64,000 nucleotides of DNA, taken from the NCBI GenBank assembly GCA_037951165.1, contig JBBDHG010000051.1, positions 3,464,501 through 3,528,500 on the forward strand, in the 5' to 3' direction. Position 1 is the stretch's first letter, and each line of letters begins with the position of its first letter. A model generated the notes under the pieces. The model was given only the letters and a program-made list of their open reading frames with translations, was not told where the DNA came from and ran no database searches. Made by a program: the position numbers and the translations under genes. This document shows, piece by piece, positions 43,165-53,640 of this stretch. The stretch comes from Lophius americanus (Eukaryota; Chordata; Actinopteri; Lophiiformes; Lophiidae).

Positions 43165-43840
43165 GCTTTTTGTCGCACCACGCTGCCAGGTTGATTTTGA
43201 TCCTAGACTCAGTCTCTTATGTCTGCTGGTTGGCCCCAACGGATCTGGCAAAACCTATTTTGTAAAAAGTCTACTTGAAAATGGTAATAATGTCATGAAT
43301 AGAACACCTGAAACATTGTATGGATTTATACATCTTTTCAACCCATGTATGCTGAGCTGCAAAGGATGAATAAAAAGATTAAATTCATCGAAGGCCTGCC
43401 TGAGTCATTCGAAGAAGAACATTTTTTTCCTCAACATCATAGTCACTTTGTTATTATGCAGGATATGATTTTTCAAGCCTCCGATCACCCAGATGTCTTC
43501 AAAATCTTCACACAGTACAGACATCATACAAATATGAGCGTTATGGTGCTGACCCACAATGTATTTCATCAAGGTAAATACAGCCGCACCATGAGTCTGA
43601 AAAGCAATTATCTGGTGATGTTTAAAAACCCTTGGGATGAATTGCAGATGACTATAATAGCTAATCAGATTTTCACCTCTCAAAATACTTTTTTTCCTGT
43701 AAAGTTTTGAAGACGCCATCAAAGAACCACACAGATATTTATTAGTAGATCTCGCAGCTATGTGTCCAGAACATTACAGGCTGAGGACGGGTATACTTCC
43801 TCATCAGTGGCCGGCGGTCTACCTCCTCAAACCAAAATAA
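43165..43840 (+). pseudogene. Polinton FtsK/A32-like packaging ATPase, frameshifted
   Basis: The reading frame runs directly on from the polymerase fragment. A Walker A motif, GPNGSGKT, lies at 43232-43255. After a frame change near 43345 come IKFIEGLPESFEEEHFFPQH, a Walker B-like strand HFVIMQD (43453 region), SDHPDVFKIFTQYRHHTNMS and FHQGKYSRTMSLKSNYLV. A further frame change near 43705 leads to EPHRYLLVDL and the stop at 43838. In Polintons and nucleocytoplasmic DNA viruses this ATPase drives genome packaging into capsids. The normal Walker B acidic pair is altered. It is close to complete in length but in three frames. Confidence 0.85.
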
Positions 43841-43849
43841 AAACACATC

Positions 43850-44420
43850 ATGTCGACGCGTATTAAAAGGAACGCTCCCTTACTGAACGCTCTTTACCAT
43901 GCTACGCTGCAGAAACGTAAAGACATCCTTTCGCATTGCTCCCCGGACTGAGAGCTATGTTAAACGACGCAGGATTGAACCCTTATAATGAAATTAAAAA
44001 ATATGCCGCATTAATGCAGCGAAACCTCACCCCTATCAAGTAAGGTCAAAACGACGAACGGCACGTGACTCTGACGTTGCAGCATGACTCTGACGTTGCA
44101 GCGTGACTCGTCAAACGACAATCCCAACAACGAGGTGAGGAGTCAACCCGTCATTTAGAAATCAGAGAGTGATGAAGGGTGGACTCCCAAAGGGGAATTT
44201 ATTCATAATGGACAAATCAGGAAAGAGTCTCATATGATTGATTTAATAAAAACCTATCGGTGTCATATAAATCAAATACACAGAGCGCAAAGCCACATGG
44301 ATGGATGAATTTCTTGACTACGTTGGCGGAACCCAATATCCCTATATCTGCTGTGAATAATCTTCAAGCTCGCGAACAATATCAACGTATCAAAGTGGAT
44401 GGATAAAAATCTCCGTACAC
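43850..44420 (+). pseudogene. Polinton small downstream genes, decayed
   Basis: Ten bases after the ATPase stop an ATG at 43850 opens a short frame starting MSTRIKRNAPLLNALYHAT and soon interrupted. Further frames around 44150-44390 read EGWTPKGEFIHNGQI and MIDLIKTYRCH. Short basic proteins of this kind follow the ATPase in some fish Polintons, but I cannot assign a function. Confidence 0.5.
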
Positions 44421-45480
44421 ATCGGGTGTCAGCCGGAGAAAGAAATTGATGGTATTATACCCTCGTTCCTGTCGCAATCCGTTTTAGGGTGACGTAAAAC
44501 CCTTCGCTAAAACCGTCTGATCCATGATCCATCTGTGAAATGATCGATGTTAGACTCTGCCACAGTGTTTTATGTAGATACTTTTCAAATTCGAAAGCTT
44601 GACCCAGCTGATGAATTTCTCGGGCCAGTTTTTCCAGCGTACAAGAACCTGTTATTGACACTTCAAACGACCCCTCGATAGGCTCCCCGTCATAATCTCT
44701 GAGTTTGTACACGGAGAGAAGCGAAAGATGCGGTCGGACACTCTAAACACCTCGTCCGTGAAACTCGTTCGTATTTCTTATCAAAACGCTACTCTCAATT
44801 TGGATATTCTGGTCCCCTTTCTTAAAATTATTTTTTAACGTACTTTTTCTGATGGGAGTACCATACAGGTTTTGAAACACTTGCCTGAGTAAGGGTAAAG
44901 ATATGACTGGGATGTATTTCCTCTTTAGAATAATCTTGTAGAATTTTTCCAAAGGTATCAGACAAACTAGATCCGTAAAAAGATAGGAATTCATTCATCA
45001 TGTCTCAGGGAGTTTCCACAGAAAAAGTGCGGACTCTCACCGAAATGTCTTCCAACTGCTGAATGTCCGCATTTGTGTTTGCAGTGGGGGAAAGTCTATT
45101 TTTATAACCCCATCCAAATGTTCTATTAACTGGCAAAGAAAATCGCATTATCTACATAGGACACCAGTTTTCTAAAGCAATTGCCCATTTTTGCTCGAGA
45201 TCCCCCCGATAAAAAGGAAAGTAGTTACTGTTCCAATATTCAGACACCTGCCCAAGATGTTTGACTTTCACCACGCCACCATCGACGTGATCGTCGTTAC
45301 TGTTATACAGTCTATCAAAAGATGTCGGTGATCCTAGTAACTGTTTTTAAATGAATTAAAAGAGTCTTTGCCACAGTTTCGACTCTCTTCTTCTCCAGCT
45401 TAATACCGCACAAGTCCAGCAGCCGTTGGATGCACTTAATAAATCGGGGCGTATACAATGTCTCGATCAGGTTGTGAAGC
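44421..45480 (-). other. Coding-like minus-strand region of the Polinton, unassigned
   Basis: Three minus-strand open stretches follow one another with frame changes: about 45480-45010 (including LYNSNDDHVDGGVVKVKHLG and VSEYWNSNYFPF), 44994-44743 and 44712-44455 (including SFEVSITGSCTLEKLAREIH and TSIISQMDHGSDGFSEGFYV). Amino-acid composition and lack of stops over long stretches suggest one decayed gene convergent to the polymerase/ATPase block. I do not recognise the protein. It may be a structural or replication-associated Polinton gene. Confidence 0.5.
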
Positions 45481-46200
45481 TTGTCCCGGATAAAGCCTTC
45501 CTCGAGCGGCTCGAGACACTGGTGTGGTCATTGGCTAGATGATTGGTTATACATCCATTGCAAGTGTCTTGCCGGTACTGGTTAACGGCCAAGTAGATCA
45601 GTTGGAGTACTCCGGTATTTACCACGTCGATCCGAACTGGTGTCAGCCACCCGTCAGCCACCCACAGTCTTCCGAGACAGCCTCCTTTAGAGGAGAAGAA
45701 GGAAAAGGAGGTGGAGTCACTGATGTGGATCTTGGAGGGAGCCCTTCATGCAGGGCTCTTCAACGAAAGAGGCAATGTGCTGACTACATAGGGCCAATCT
45801 TCCACGGGCACCAAATCCTCTATCTTGGGCTTACCCTCGCCTCGGTAGATAATCGGCACTGGGTAGATATGTCCCTGAGGCCTGGGGCAGTCACATTCTA
45901 TATCCCCTGGGAGCAGTCTGCAAATATATCCAACAACTCTGGACATGCCCATATCAGTCTGCTTGGGTGCTCTTTTCTTTTGTTTTCTCTTTAGAAACTG
46001 TATGCAGTGGGTGATGATCTGTCTTTATATTCTGAATGCAGATTGACGTAGCAGATGGGGTGGTGGCTGAGGGCTGGGTAAGAGGGCGTGGTATAGAAAG
46101 TGAGAGTTCTTCTTATCTCCAGAGTGTCTTTTCCATTCACAGCAATGGAGGAAAAGGACCATGATTTTGTCCCCCATTTCGTCCCACCACATCCAGCCAA
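45481..46200 (-). other. Second coding-like minus-strand region of the Polinton
   Basis: Minus-strand frames at 46200-45991 (WGTKSWSFSSIAVNGKDT, then LEIRRTLTFYTTPSYPALSH) and 45952-45746 (GDIECDCPRPQGHIYPVPII) are open next to the right terminal repeat, where the first gene of that strand would start. No family is recognised. The plus-strand frame over the same interval (45539-45994) is probably its shadow. Confidence 0.45.
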
Positions 46201-46476
46201 GCCGTGAGTGGTGTGGAAATCAACTTCTGAAAGACACCCTATTCCGAATCGAAGGAGTCCAAGATGAAGACCGTTTCATTCTTCCCTGACCTGTGGAGGC
46301 TGGCACGGAATTACCAACGACCAGAGACGGTGGGTTCGGATAACCATACAGCACTAAGAGGGACAGTGATCGTGCGCCAATCCATCATCAGGTCGGCAGG
46401 GTAAGTCCGCGCCTTCACACATTTAGGGGAATCCCTTCCTTTTTCCTTCTCGTCTTTATCAGTGTTTGCTTCTTTT

Positions 46477-46871
46477 ATATATCAGATCTCAGACATTTGG
46501 TCGAGGGAGTATGTACCGACGGTTAAGACTCTCAAGATAACCCATACTCAAGGTCATGCTCTGTCTGCCCAAATGACCAAATATGGAAGACACTTCCGGT
46601 CATGGCGGGAAACTAACAACATGGAGAATGGCAGAGTCACGTGAATGAGATGATGTCATGACGTGGCAGGTGATGTTTGGATTAGGTGGCGGAGCTAAAC
46701 TCACCCCTTAGGGAGGGTCCCCTCACACTTCCTCATTGAGGCGGGACTTCCGGTGAGGTTGCCGATCTGATTGGACGAGAGGGCGAGCAGCCGGTGAATG
46801 CGGCATCACTTCCGGTTGATGACGTGGCAGTTTCTGATTGGGCGAGTGACAGGTTTGACGAAAGGTATGCT
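46477..46871 (-). repeat. Polinton right terminal inverted repeat
   Basis: The complement of 39507-39912. It ends in GGTATGCT, the mirror of the left AGCATACC. It is followed within five bases by an L2-type 3' tail. Confidence 0.92.
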
Positions 46872-46875
46872 TATT

Positions 46876-46951
46876 AGCACTTTGCTATTGATCCAAATGT
46901 AAAGTGCATGATAAATTAAATGTATTATTATTAGTATTATTATTATTAATT
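46876..46951 (+). repeat. L2-type LINE 3' tail next to the Polinton end
   Basis: Reads gcactttgctattgatcc, aaagtgc, then 'ataaattaaatgtatta' and a (TTA)n tail. Same stem-loop tail as at 14016 and 60756. Confidence 0.75.
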
Positions 46952-48204
46952 TTTCACATTTACTGCAATATTTATGAAAGTCATATTTACCTTTCTAGGA
47001 AATATCTTTTAAATAATTAAATAGTAATCTAAATGTTAATGCTGAATATAAGTTTAATTGTAAAAACTAAATATGAATATAAATATAAATGTTTAGCACA
47101 AGACTAAATAGTTATACGCAAATTTACACTGCCAGTCAACAGAATAAATTAACAGCTCTATGAGGAGACCCTTTGCTAGCCGTTGCATAGCATTTTTTTT
47201 ATTAAAGTTAATAATATGGATAAAGTGGCTATATTATCTTAAATATTTGCATGGTCAATTTAAAATAACTATCATCAGCTCACATTGTTAGCTTTGGTAC
47301 GTCACCTGGCAAGTTGTCCACGCGTTTCTTGCTTACTGCACTGTTTCGTTGGAGAAATTCTAATTTTCAATGTTTTCTAATACAATCACTCTGCATGTAA
47401 ATATTTCCTCAGTGTTCCACTCGCAATGTGCCTAGCAGCAATTGCCACCTCCTCTGAGATCTGAGTTATTTTATTACCATAACGAAACGATTTTAATGTT
47501 TTTAATACCTCCAAGTTAATTATAGGAAGGACGCACAAGTTCATTTTACACATAAGCCGGAGATAGGATTTCCTTTTAAATCAGTTTCTAAAATAGCCAC
47601 ATTAAAATAAGGACGCTAAGGACAGGACTTTGGCCTACCAAAGCAGCCAGGAGACAAAAGGGGAAGGAATCCAAACACAACTAACCATCAGTGAACACTG
47701 CACACCAAACCAAAAGCAAAATGGGGACTGAGAAGGATATCTATCAACAGGGGGATGAGTGGCCTCCCGATAAAGCCCATGGAAAAACAATTAAAATGTA
47801 TTAAAAAAAGAAAAATAGAAAAAGCATATACAAAATTACTAAAGTAGACCAACCAAATAATCAATTTTAAAACAAATCAATTTAACCAACTAACCAATGA
47901 AAATTAACAAGAAATCTATCAAATGATCAACTAATAATTATTCACCAACCAATTACTCAAAACAACTAAATAAATTAGCAAAACATATAATTAACATAAA
48001 TCAAAGTGTTAAAGACGATGCGATTTTTAATGTCAGTCAGTGTGAACCACCAGGCTGTCCAGTTACACGGCAGTGGTGGCAACACAAAGGCCCTGATTCT
48101 TCTTCAAGACAAGAGACAGAGATTGTGCATTTGTGCTTGTGTGAGACTCACTCTGTAGTTTGCAGTACAAACTCCGCAAAACAGCAAACAAGACAGCAGC
48201 TCTT
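46952..48204. other. Intergenic DNA, nothing recognised
   Basis: A+T-rich. About 47830-47990 is a degenerate AACCAA-type simple sequence. No coding region or mobile element ends were found. Confidence 0.4.
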
Positions 48205-48589
48205 CATTGGAATGGGGATGGGCGTATCCATACGCTGGTATCGATACTTCCATAGCCGCAAGGTCGATTTTTTGGAGTCGATACGTTTTTAAATATTGCG
48301 ATACCACTGTGCTTATACAAAACGTGCAATTTCTTTCACTTCTGACAGTTTTAAACATTACATTTAAGTGTGAAGATCAGCCCGGGCGTATTTTACATGA
48401 TCTTCCGTGTTACATGATTAATGCAGCCTATCAGATGTCAGGGCCAAATGCTCACTGCGCAGCCTCAGTCCACCACTGCATCAATCCCTGCTCCACTACT
48501 CAGAGTGGGTAAGCACATTAGTGCGGCGGCAGCAGCATGGATGGCTGAGAGAGAAAAAGAATCGTAGTTTGATCCTATATTTCACCCAT

Positions 48590-50631
48590 GACCAAAGGTA
48601 ATGCCGTGTGCGCCGTCTGCAATAAAGTTATGCCACATAGCAGCAACACCAGCAACCTGTTTAAGCACTTAAAGACAGTGCACCCTGACACTTTTAAACA
48701 GGCTAAACATCGCCATGAAGAAAACCAGCAAGCCTGAAAGTCCCCTGCGCCAACTGCTGTCCGTCAGAAAACATTGCAGGAGAGTTACATGAAGGGCAAA
48801 GAATATCCAGGTACAAGAGACAGTTAATATGTTATAAGTGATAAAAAATTTAATGAACCATTATTTTATTGAACTACCCAAAATATGCAATTGAGCTGTG
48901 TGAATCTTGGATGAAGCCATGTTCACCACTGTTTAATTTTCTTTTGTTTCTAGAATGTCACTATGAAATGCTTTCATTTTTAGATGAAGATATCTTAGCT
49001 TAGAACAAAATATCTAAATAGACCGGTAAATAAACTGTATTTTTACATTTTGCTGCATGATGATAACATATTGTAACATTTTGATTTCCCTTTTTGTAAT
49101 TTGGTAACTTTAATGACTTTCAAATGATTCCAAAAGAGCCAGAGATATCACAGAGAGCTTCGTTAAGATGATTGTTACTGACTTGCAACCTGTTTCACTT
49201 GTGGAGAATGCTGGTTTTTGGCATTTTAGGAAGGTGTTGGATCCCAGATACAACATCCCTGGTAGTAAAGCCTTGATGTTGGGTGAAATTCCCAAGCTGT
49301 ACAAACAAGTCAAAACAGCCCTGAAAGGCTCCCTAGACTCTGCCAAAAGTGTGGGTGTAACCACTGATATGTGGACATCAAGAACAACTGAAGTATATTT
49401 GACTGTGTCAGGAACTTTCATTGATCAACACTGGCGGATGCAAGCTTGTAATCTGGAGAAAACTCATGTAGCTGTAAAGAAAACAGCGGACAATATATCT
49501 GAACTCCACACAAAGTTATCTGATGACTTGGGCATTGCCAACAAAATGCAAGCTGTTGTTACAGACAATGGAGCCAATATGGTCTCAGCTGTGAGGAGAG
49601 GCCACTGGAAACATATTCTGTGTTTTTCCACACACCCTCAACTTGTTGTTAAGGATGCCATTAAGGCTGACACAGTTCTGGACTCCATCCTGGAGAAATC
49701 TGGTGCGATTGTTAAGTTCTTCGACCACAGCACAAATGCATCTGACAAGCTTAAAGAAATACAATGTCAGCTGCAGTTGCCAGAACACAGGCTGTTCCAA
49801 GCAGTAGAGTCAAGATGGAATTCGGTGTTATATATGCTGGAGGGACTGCATGAACAACAACAGGCAGTTGTAATCGCACTTTGTCTTGTGGGGAAAAACA
49901 TATTGTCTTTGACCAAGGAAGAACGGTCACAGAACCGCCGAGCCATTGGAACCATCAAGCCCTTTGAAGAGGCCACAGTAGTTTCAGGTGAACAGTATGT
50001 TATTATTTCAAAAGTCATACCTCTGGTCTGTGTCATTCAAAAAGCAACCACATCTGCTAGGCAGAAAGCGAACACCCTGGCGATACTGCTCGCAATGCAG
50101 CGGCGATTTCAGAACGTTGAGCAAAACCATACAGAAGGTTCAAAAACATTGTCTTTAGTGATACTGGAAATTTTGAAGCGATCAAATCAAGGCTCATCAG
50201 TGAGACGCAAACGCTGGGCAGGTGTGATGAACAGGCAGCAAGGAGCGAACCCCCTGTTTCTCCAACAACCGCCACTGAATCTACTTTGCCAGTGACATCA
50301 CCCACCGCAAACAATGAAAGTAACATCGGGGACTATTCAGCAAAGACAGGCTTATGGCAGGATTATGAAAGACGTGTAATGAGTTTTCAGGGAAATCGGA
50401 ATGCATACACAAACGCGTATATTGAAATGCGCAGATTCATGGAGGAAAAGTCATCTCAAGGAGTGAGGACCCTTTGCTGTGGTAGAAAAGTAATGAAGCA
50501 GTGTTTACATTGCTCAGTAAAGTGGCAAAACATATTTTGGAACAGTTGCAACCTCAGACCGCGGCAAAATCAGTGTAATTCTAAAAAATGTTAACATGTT
50601 GGTTTTCCTAAACACCAATCTAAAATTTTAG
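48590..50631 (+). pseudogene. hAT transposase (ZBED1/ZBED4-like), mostly open
   Basis: A BED zinc finger lies at 48590-48740 (AVCAVCNKVMPHSSNTSNLF, then HLKTVHPD). A likely intron follows (donor ccag|gtacaa near 48811). The main frame from 49150 to 50297 includes VGVTTDMWTSRTTEVYLTVS (first catalytic Asp), VVTDNGANMVSAVRRG (second) and ESRWNSVLYMLEGLHEQQQA. Near 50297 it shifts frame, and the C-terminal dimerisation region follows at about 50300-50631 (EDPLLW then NEAVFTLLSKVAKHILEQLQ, ending LVFLNTNLKF). The hAT region before the terminal block is shortened. One frameshift, a stop at W-stop in the LLW motif and others make it inactive. Confidence 0.9.
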
Positions 50632-50904
50632 TGAATTGGTATGTTTCCTAGCCGCTAAATTATCTAGTGAACCGTATCTAGTTGGTGAATATGCTGTTTT
50701 GCATTATCTAACAGCTAAGAAAAGAAAAGACGAATGACCATTAGCTGTTTTCATTGAAAAACACTGGCACCTGCTAAGTGACAGGAAGTGTTGTTCATAA
50801 TTTACAGAAGGGATGATGAGAAGTTATTATAAGGTCAACGTCCAAATTCTCTTTCAGTGTATTAAAAACGAGTGAAATTGTCATCTAGCATTTTGTTGTC
50901 GTTA

Positions 50905-50955
50905 CTGCTGCTGATGATGATGATGACTATGATGATGATGATGCTGCTGCTAGAG
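50905..50955 (+). repeat. GAT/GCT trinucleotide repeat
   Basis: (gat)n with gct interruptions, inside the hAT element just after its transposase gene. Confidence 0.85.
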
Positions 50956-51639
50956 TTGGTGATGATTATGTTGTGTTCTGATGTTTTACTGGTTTATTGC
51001 AGGTTCTTAAGCACTATGTTGATGTTTCAATTTTAGAAATTTATTTAATGTATTCATTTGAAGTCTAATTATTTTTATTATAATTTAGAAAAGATCTATT
51101 TTCATTAGATCTTATTTTTTGTTTAATTTATTCATTGATGTATTTTATTATCATTTTATAAGAATGTCTTTCAAGTATTTATGTTCATAATTTTCATTCA
51201 TATTTCATATTGCCCTTGCAATAAAGTTATCAATGAACACTGTGCCATCATGTGATTTTTCTTTAAGGGCAAAAAATATGGGTATCAATGAAAAAGTACC
51301 ATGAACTAATGGTATCTTATCAAATGGAAAAATGTTGGTATCGCCCATCCCTACATTGGACTTGCCGTGCACTTCCCCCAAATTAATGTCAAACTTCCAT
51401 ATATACCTAGATTTGGTGACACACTCGCCCCCACCGGCGGGAAGAGAGATGGGTTCTCTCACTGCAGCACAGCAAGCTACGTAAAATGGTTAAGCACGTT
51501 TGTTGGCACTTGGCAACAGAGGCCAGGTGCCGAGGCACAAATAACGGACTATGCCGTTTTCAAGAAAGGGCAGCAGTGCGAGCAAGAGGCCTAGACAGAG
51601 CAGCAGCGATGCAAAGCCCGCAGACACCTGATCTTGCTT

Positions 51640-51785
51640 CGTAACTGGTAGAACCAGTTTATCGGCAGAAGTTTTCCTTAAATACTGTAACCTCATTTAA
51701 ATATTAGGCATTTAGAGAGTGTCCCTCTTAGTGGCCACAGAAGAATATTCGTTGTGAAAGGCTTAGGGAAAAATCATTTGCCGTT
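51640..51785 (+). repeat. Dispersed repeat, direct copy of 54015-54130
   Basis: Both copies contain 'tttatcggcagaagttttcc', 'ttaaatactgtaacctca' and 'tagtggccacaga'. Same orientation, 2.4 kb apart, placed just before and after one end of the large inverted duplication. Confidence 0.75.
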
Positions 51786-51789
51786 ACTG

Positions 51790-53012
51790 AGGTGGACTAT
51801 CATATTTAGCCTGCTCTCCTGTGTGGGGCAAATGCTTGTGAAGTGGCTGTTGTGTCTCCACTATGTATAGATCTGTACTCTCCTCACTGCATTGAACCAC
51901 ATTAACCACAGGGCCCAGTTCGGATGTTTGATCTGTAGGTTGAACCAGTTTCTTTTTAGGTTGTTGCAAGGTTTGAAGTAAAGCGGGATGTTTGGAGAAA
52001 TCCTTTGATGTTCCTTAGAAACCCCCAGCCCCCAGCTCTCTAGCCCTAACAAAAAAAATAAAACTACATTCAAAACATGAAAATAAATAGCCAATACATC
52101 AACTAGACTAACCACTACATCAAACAGCCTTTAAGTTTTATTTATCACTGATGTATGCCGGGAGGAGTTTTTGCATTCTCAAACCATAAAAAAGCCTAAC
52201 CCAAAAACTGAATGTCTTTTCTTAACATGTCATCAACTGAAATATGCATCACTTCCTATATCTACAGCCCAGTGCCCTTCCCTGCTGGTGGCTAGTCTTT
52301 CCCTGGGTAGGCTATCTATGGATAAATCCAAAAAAAGGGAAAATCACGGAGAAAAATAGGGAGTTTAATGCTTGGTGGACAGATTACTTTGCTTCTTTTC
52401 AAATATTGCTGGTTTACCGGTATGCTTGACAAATGACCAAACAACAAAAATGTAATGTTGAAAGACATTTCCACACCAAGCATGTAGCAATTAGCTAAAA
52501 GTTACGAAGCTGGAGAGGAGCGAAAAGGAACAACTTCATAACTGCTGCGCCTAGCTGAGCAGAGCAAACAGTTTCAAGAAGTGGTCAATAAACTCAATCA
52601 CAGGTATGTGGCAACTCAGGCGACAGTAAAGTGTGAAAATCCGCTCACAGATTGAGATTAAATAATCATACATTAAAATATTAGTAATCGGTAATGAATA
52701 TCATTCAAAAACAAATGTAAGATTGTTCAAAAATTTAGAGATATGCCTCTCTCTGGATATACTGTCAAGCACAGGGCTGTTAAAATGGCAACAAACATCC
52801 CCAATCAGCAAATTGAGGAAATCAATTTAGCTCCAGCAAACTCAATTGCCTGTGATGACTCAAGCGATGTAGACCAATTTGGCAAGATGGGTTCCGGTCC
52901 GTGTAGGCTTTGGTACTTCGTATTTAATCTCAGAAACGAATATTAAAAAAACGAGAAAACGAGTGGTGATTTGATATTTTGTTTTGAGATACAAGAATTC
53001 AAATTGAAAAAA
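51790..53012 (+). repeat. Left arm of a large inverted duplication
   Basis: This arm aligns with the complement of 56948-58375. It contains, in order, a Penelope-like GIY-YIG remnant (minus strand, 51790-52025), an A+T-rich junction, a hAT transposase remnant (plus strand, 52300-52890) and the dispersed A+T-rich repeat. The right arm has the same parts in reverse order and orientation, so a composite segment was duplicated in inverted orientation. Divergence is noticeable, so the event is not recent. Confidence 0.8.
52300..52890 (+). pseudogene. hAT (GTF2IRD2/ZBED-like) transposase N-terminal remnant
   Basis: Frames give REFNAWWTDYFASF, then VERHFHTKHVAI (part of a BED-type finger), LRLAEQSKQFQEVVNKLNHR, and TNIPNQQIEEINLAPANSI followed by ACDDSSDV, where the acidic motif corresponds to the first catalytic Asp region of hAT transposases (usually D-E-S-[ST]-D). 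The gene is cut off right after this motif by the dispersed A+T-rich repeat. The complement of 57050-57640 carries the same remnant with DESSD intact. Confidence 0.7.
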
Positions 53013-53212
53013 AAGAAACATTTCCTTTTCAAGACCGGCGATATAGACCAATTTGGCAAGATGGGTTCCGGTCCGTGTAGGCTTTGGTACTTCGTATTTC
53101 ATCTCAGAAACGAATATTAAAAAAACGAGAAAACGAGTGGTGATTTGATATTTTGTTTTGAGATACAAGAATTCAAATTGAAAAACAAGACACATTTCTT
53201 TTTCAAGACCGA
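52865..53212 (+). repeat. 174-bp tandem duplication (two units)
   Basis: Unit 1 is 52865-53038 and unit 2 is 53039-53212. They are nearly identical over their full length, starting cgat(g/a)tagaccaatttggc and ending ttttcaagaccg. The similarity is much higher than between the large inverted arms, so this duplication is recent. Each unit contains the dispersed A+T-rich repeat on the minus strand. Confidence 0.93.
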
Positions 53213-53429
53213 ATAAGGATGAACAAAATAGGAGCACCGCCCTCATCAATGCGATTGTAAACGACCACAACTGGTCTCAGAAAACGAAAAACAAATTTGC
53301 ATTTCGTTTCTGTCTTCTCGTGATTTTATTTTTTTGAAAGTAGAAAATGATAATGAAATCATTTTTTTGAATTTCCCTCACCCCTATTTGATCCTGAAAA
53401 GGAAAAACACCTTATTCTTCATTTTTGAT

Positions 53430-53640
53430 TCCTGTACCTCAAACGAAAACACAAATTACCACTTTTTTTTTTTTTCAATATTCTTTTCTGAAACCAAAAA
53501 AAAATAATACTTAACGTTATAAATACGTATTTTTGACCATGTCCATGTATGTTTTGGTATTTTATTTTTCGTTTCAAAAGCAAATTTTGAAAAATCGAGA
53601 AACGAGTGGTAATTTGATTTTCATTTTTAAATACAAATAT
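53430..53640. repeat. Two facing copies of the dispersed A+T-rich repeat
   Basis: A plus-oriented copy (53430-53510, 'cctgtacctcaaacgaaaac ... ttctgaaacc') faces a minus-oriented copy (53562-53640, 'tttcgtttcaaaagc ... gagaaacgagtggtaatttg'). With the two minus copies in the tandem units just before, four copies lie within 0.8 kb. Confidence 0.75.

Larger units (their letters stand above)
39507..46871 (+). mobile_element. Polinton/Maverick element, internally deleted (7.4 kb)
   Basis: Two inverted repeats about 400 bp long face each other at 39507-39912 and 46477-46871. Each begins AGCATACCTTTC, and Polintons typically start with AG. Between them are remnants of a protein-primed DNA polymerase B and an FtsK/A32-type packaging ATPase on the plus strand and coding-like stretches on the minus strand, the convergent-gene layout seen in these virus-like self-synthesising transposons. 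Intact elements are 15-20 kb, so more than half is missing, including retroviral-like integrase and the capsid genes as far as I can tell. A 6-bp target duplication is not evident (TTAATA against TATTAG). All recognised genes are broken. Confidence 0.88.
48213..51353 (+). mobile_element. hAT (Ac/ZBED-like) transposon, 3.1 kb
   Basis: The left end begins TGGGGATGGGCGTATCC and the right end, on the minus strand, TAGGGATGGGCGATACC, a 17-bp terminal repeat with two or three differences. Flanks are CATTGGAA (48205-48212) and CATTGGAC (51354-51361), an 8-bp target duplication with one mismatch. A plus-strand transposase gene fills 48590-50631. The element therefore has all the parts of an autonomous hAT, but its gene is broken. 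Confidence 0.9.

Noticed and set aside
45539..45994. A 151-codon plus-strand gene in the Polinton
   Set aside because: The minus strand over the same interval has coding-like frames in the orientation expected for that side of the element, so the plus frame is probably a shadow.
52860..53270. A 136-codon protein gene on the minus strand
   Set aside because: The frame is a low-complexity reading of the two 174-bp tandem units; the same residues repeat because the DNA repeats.
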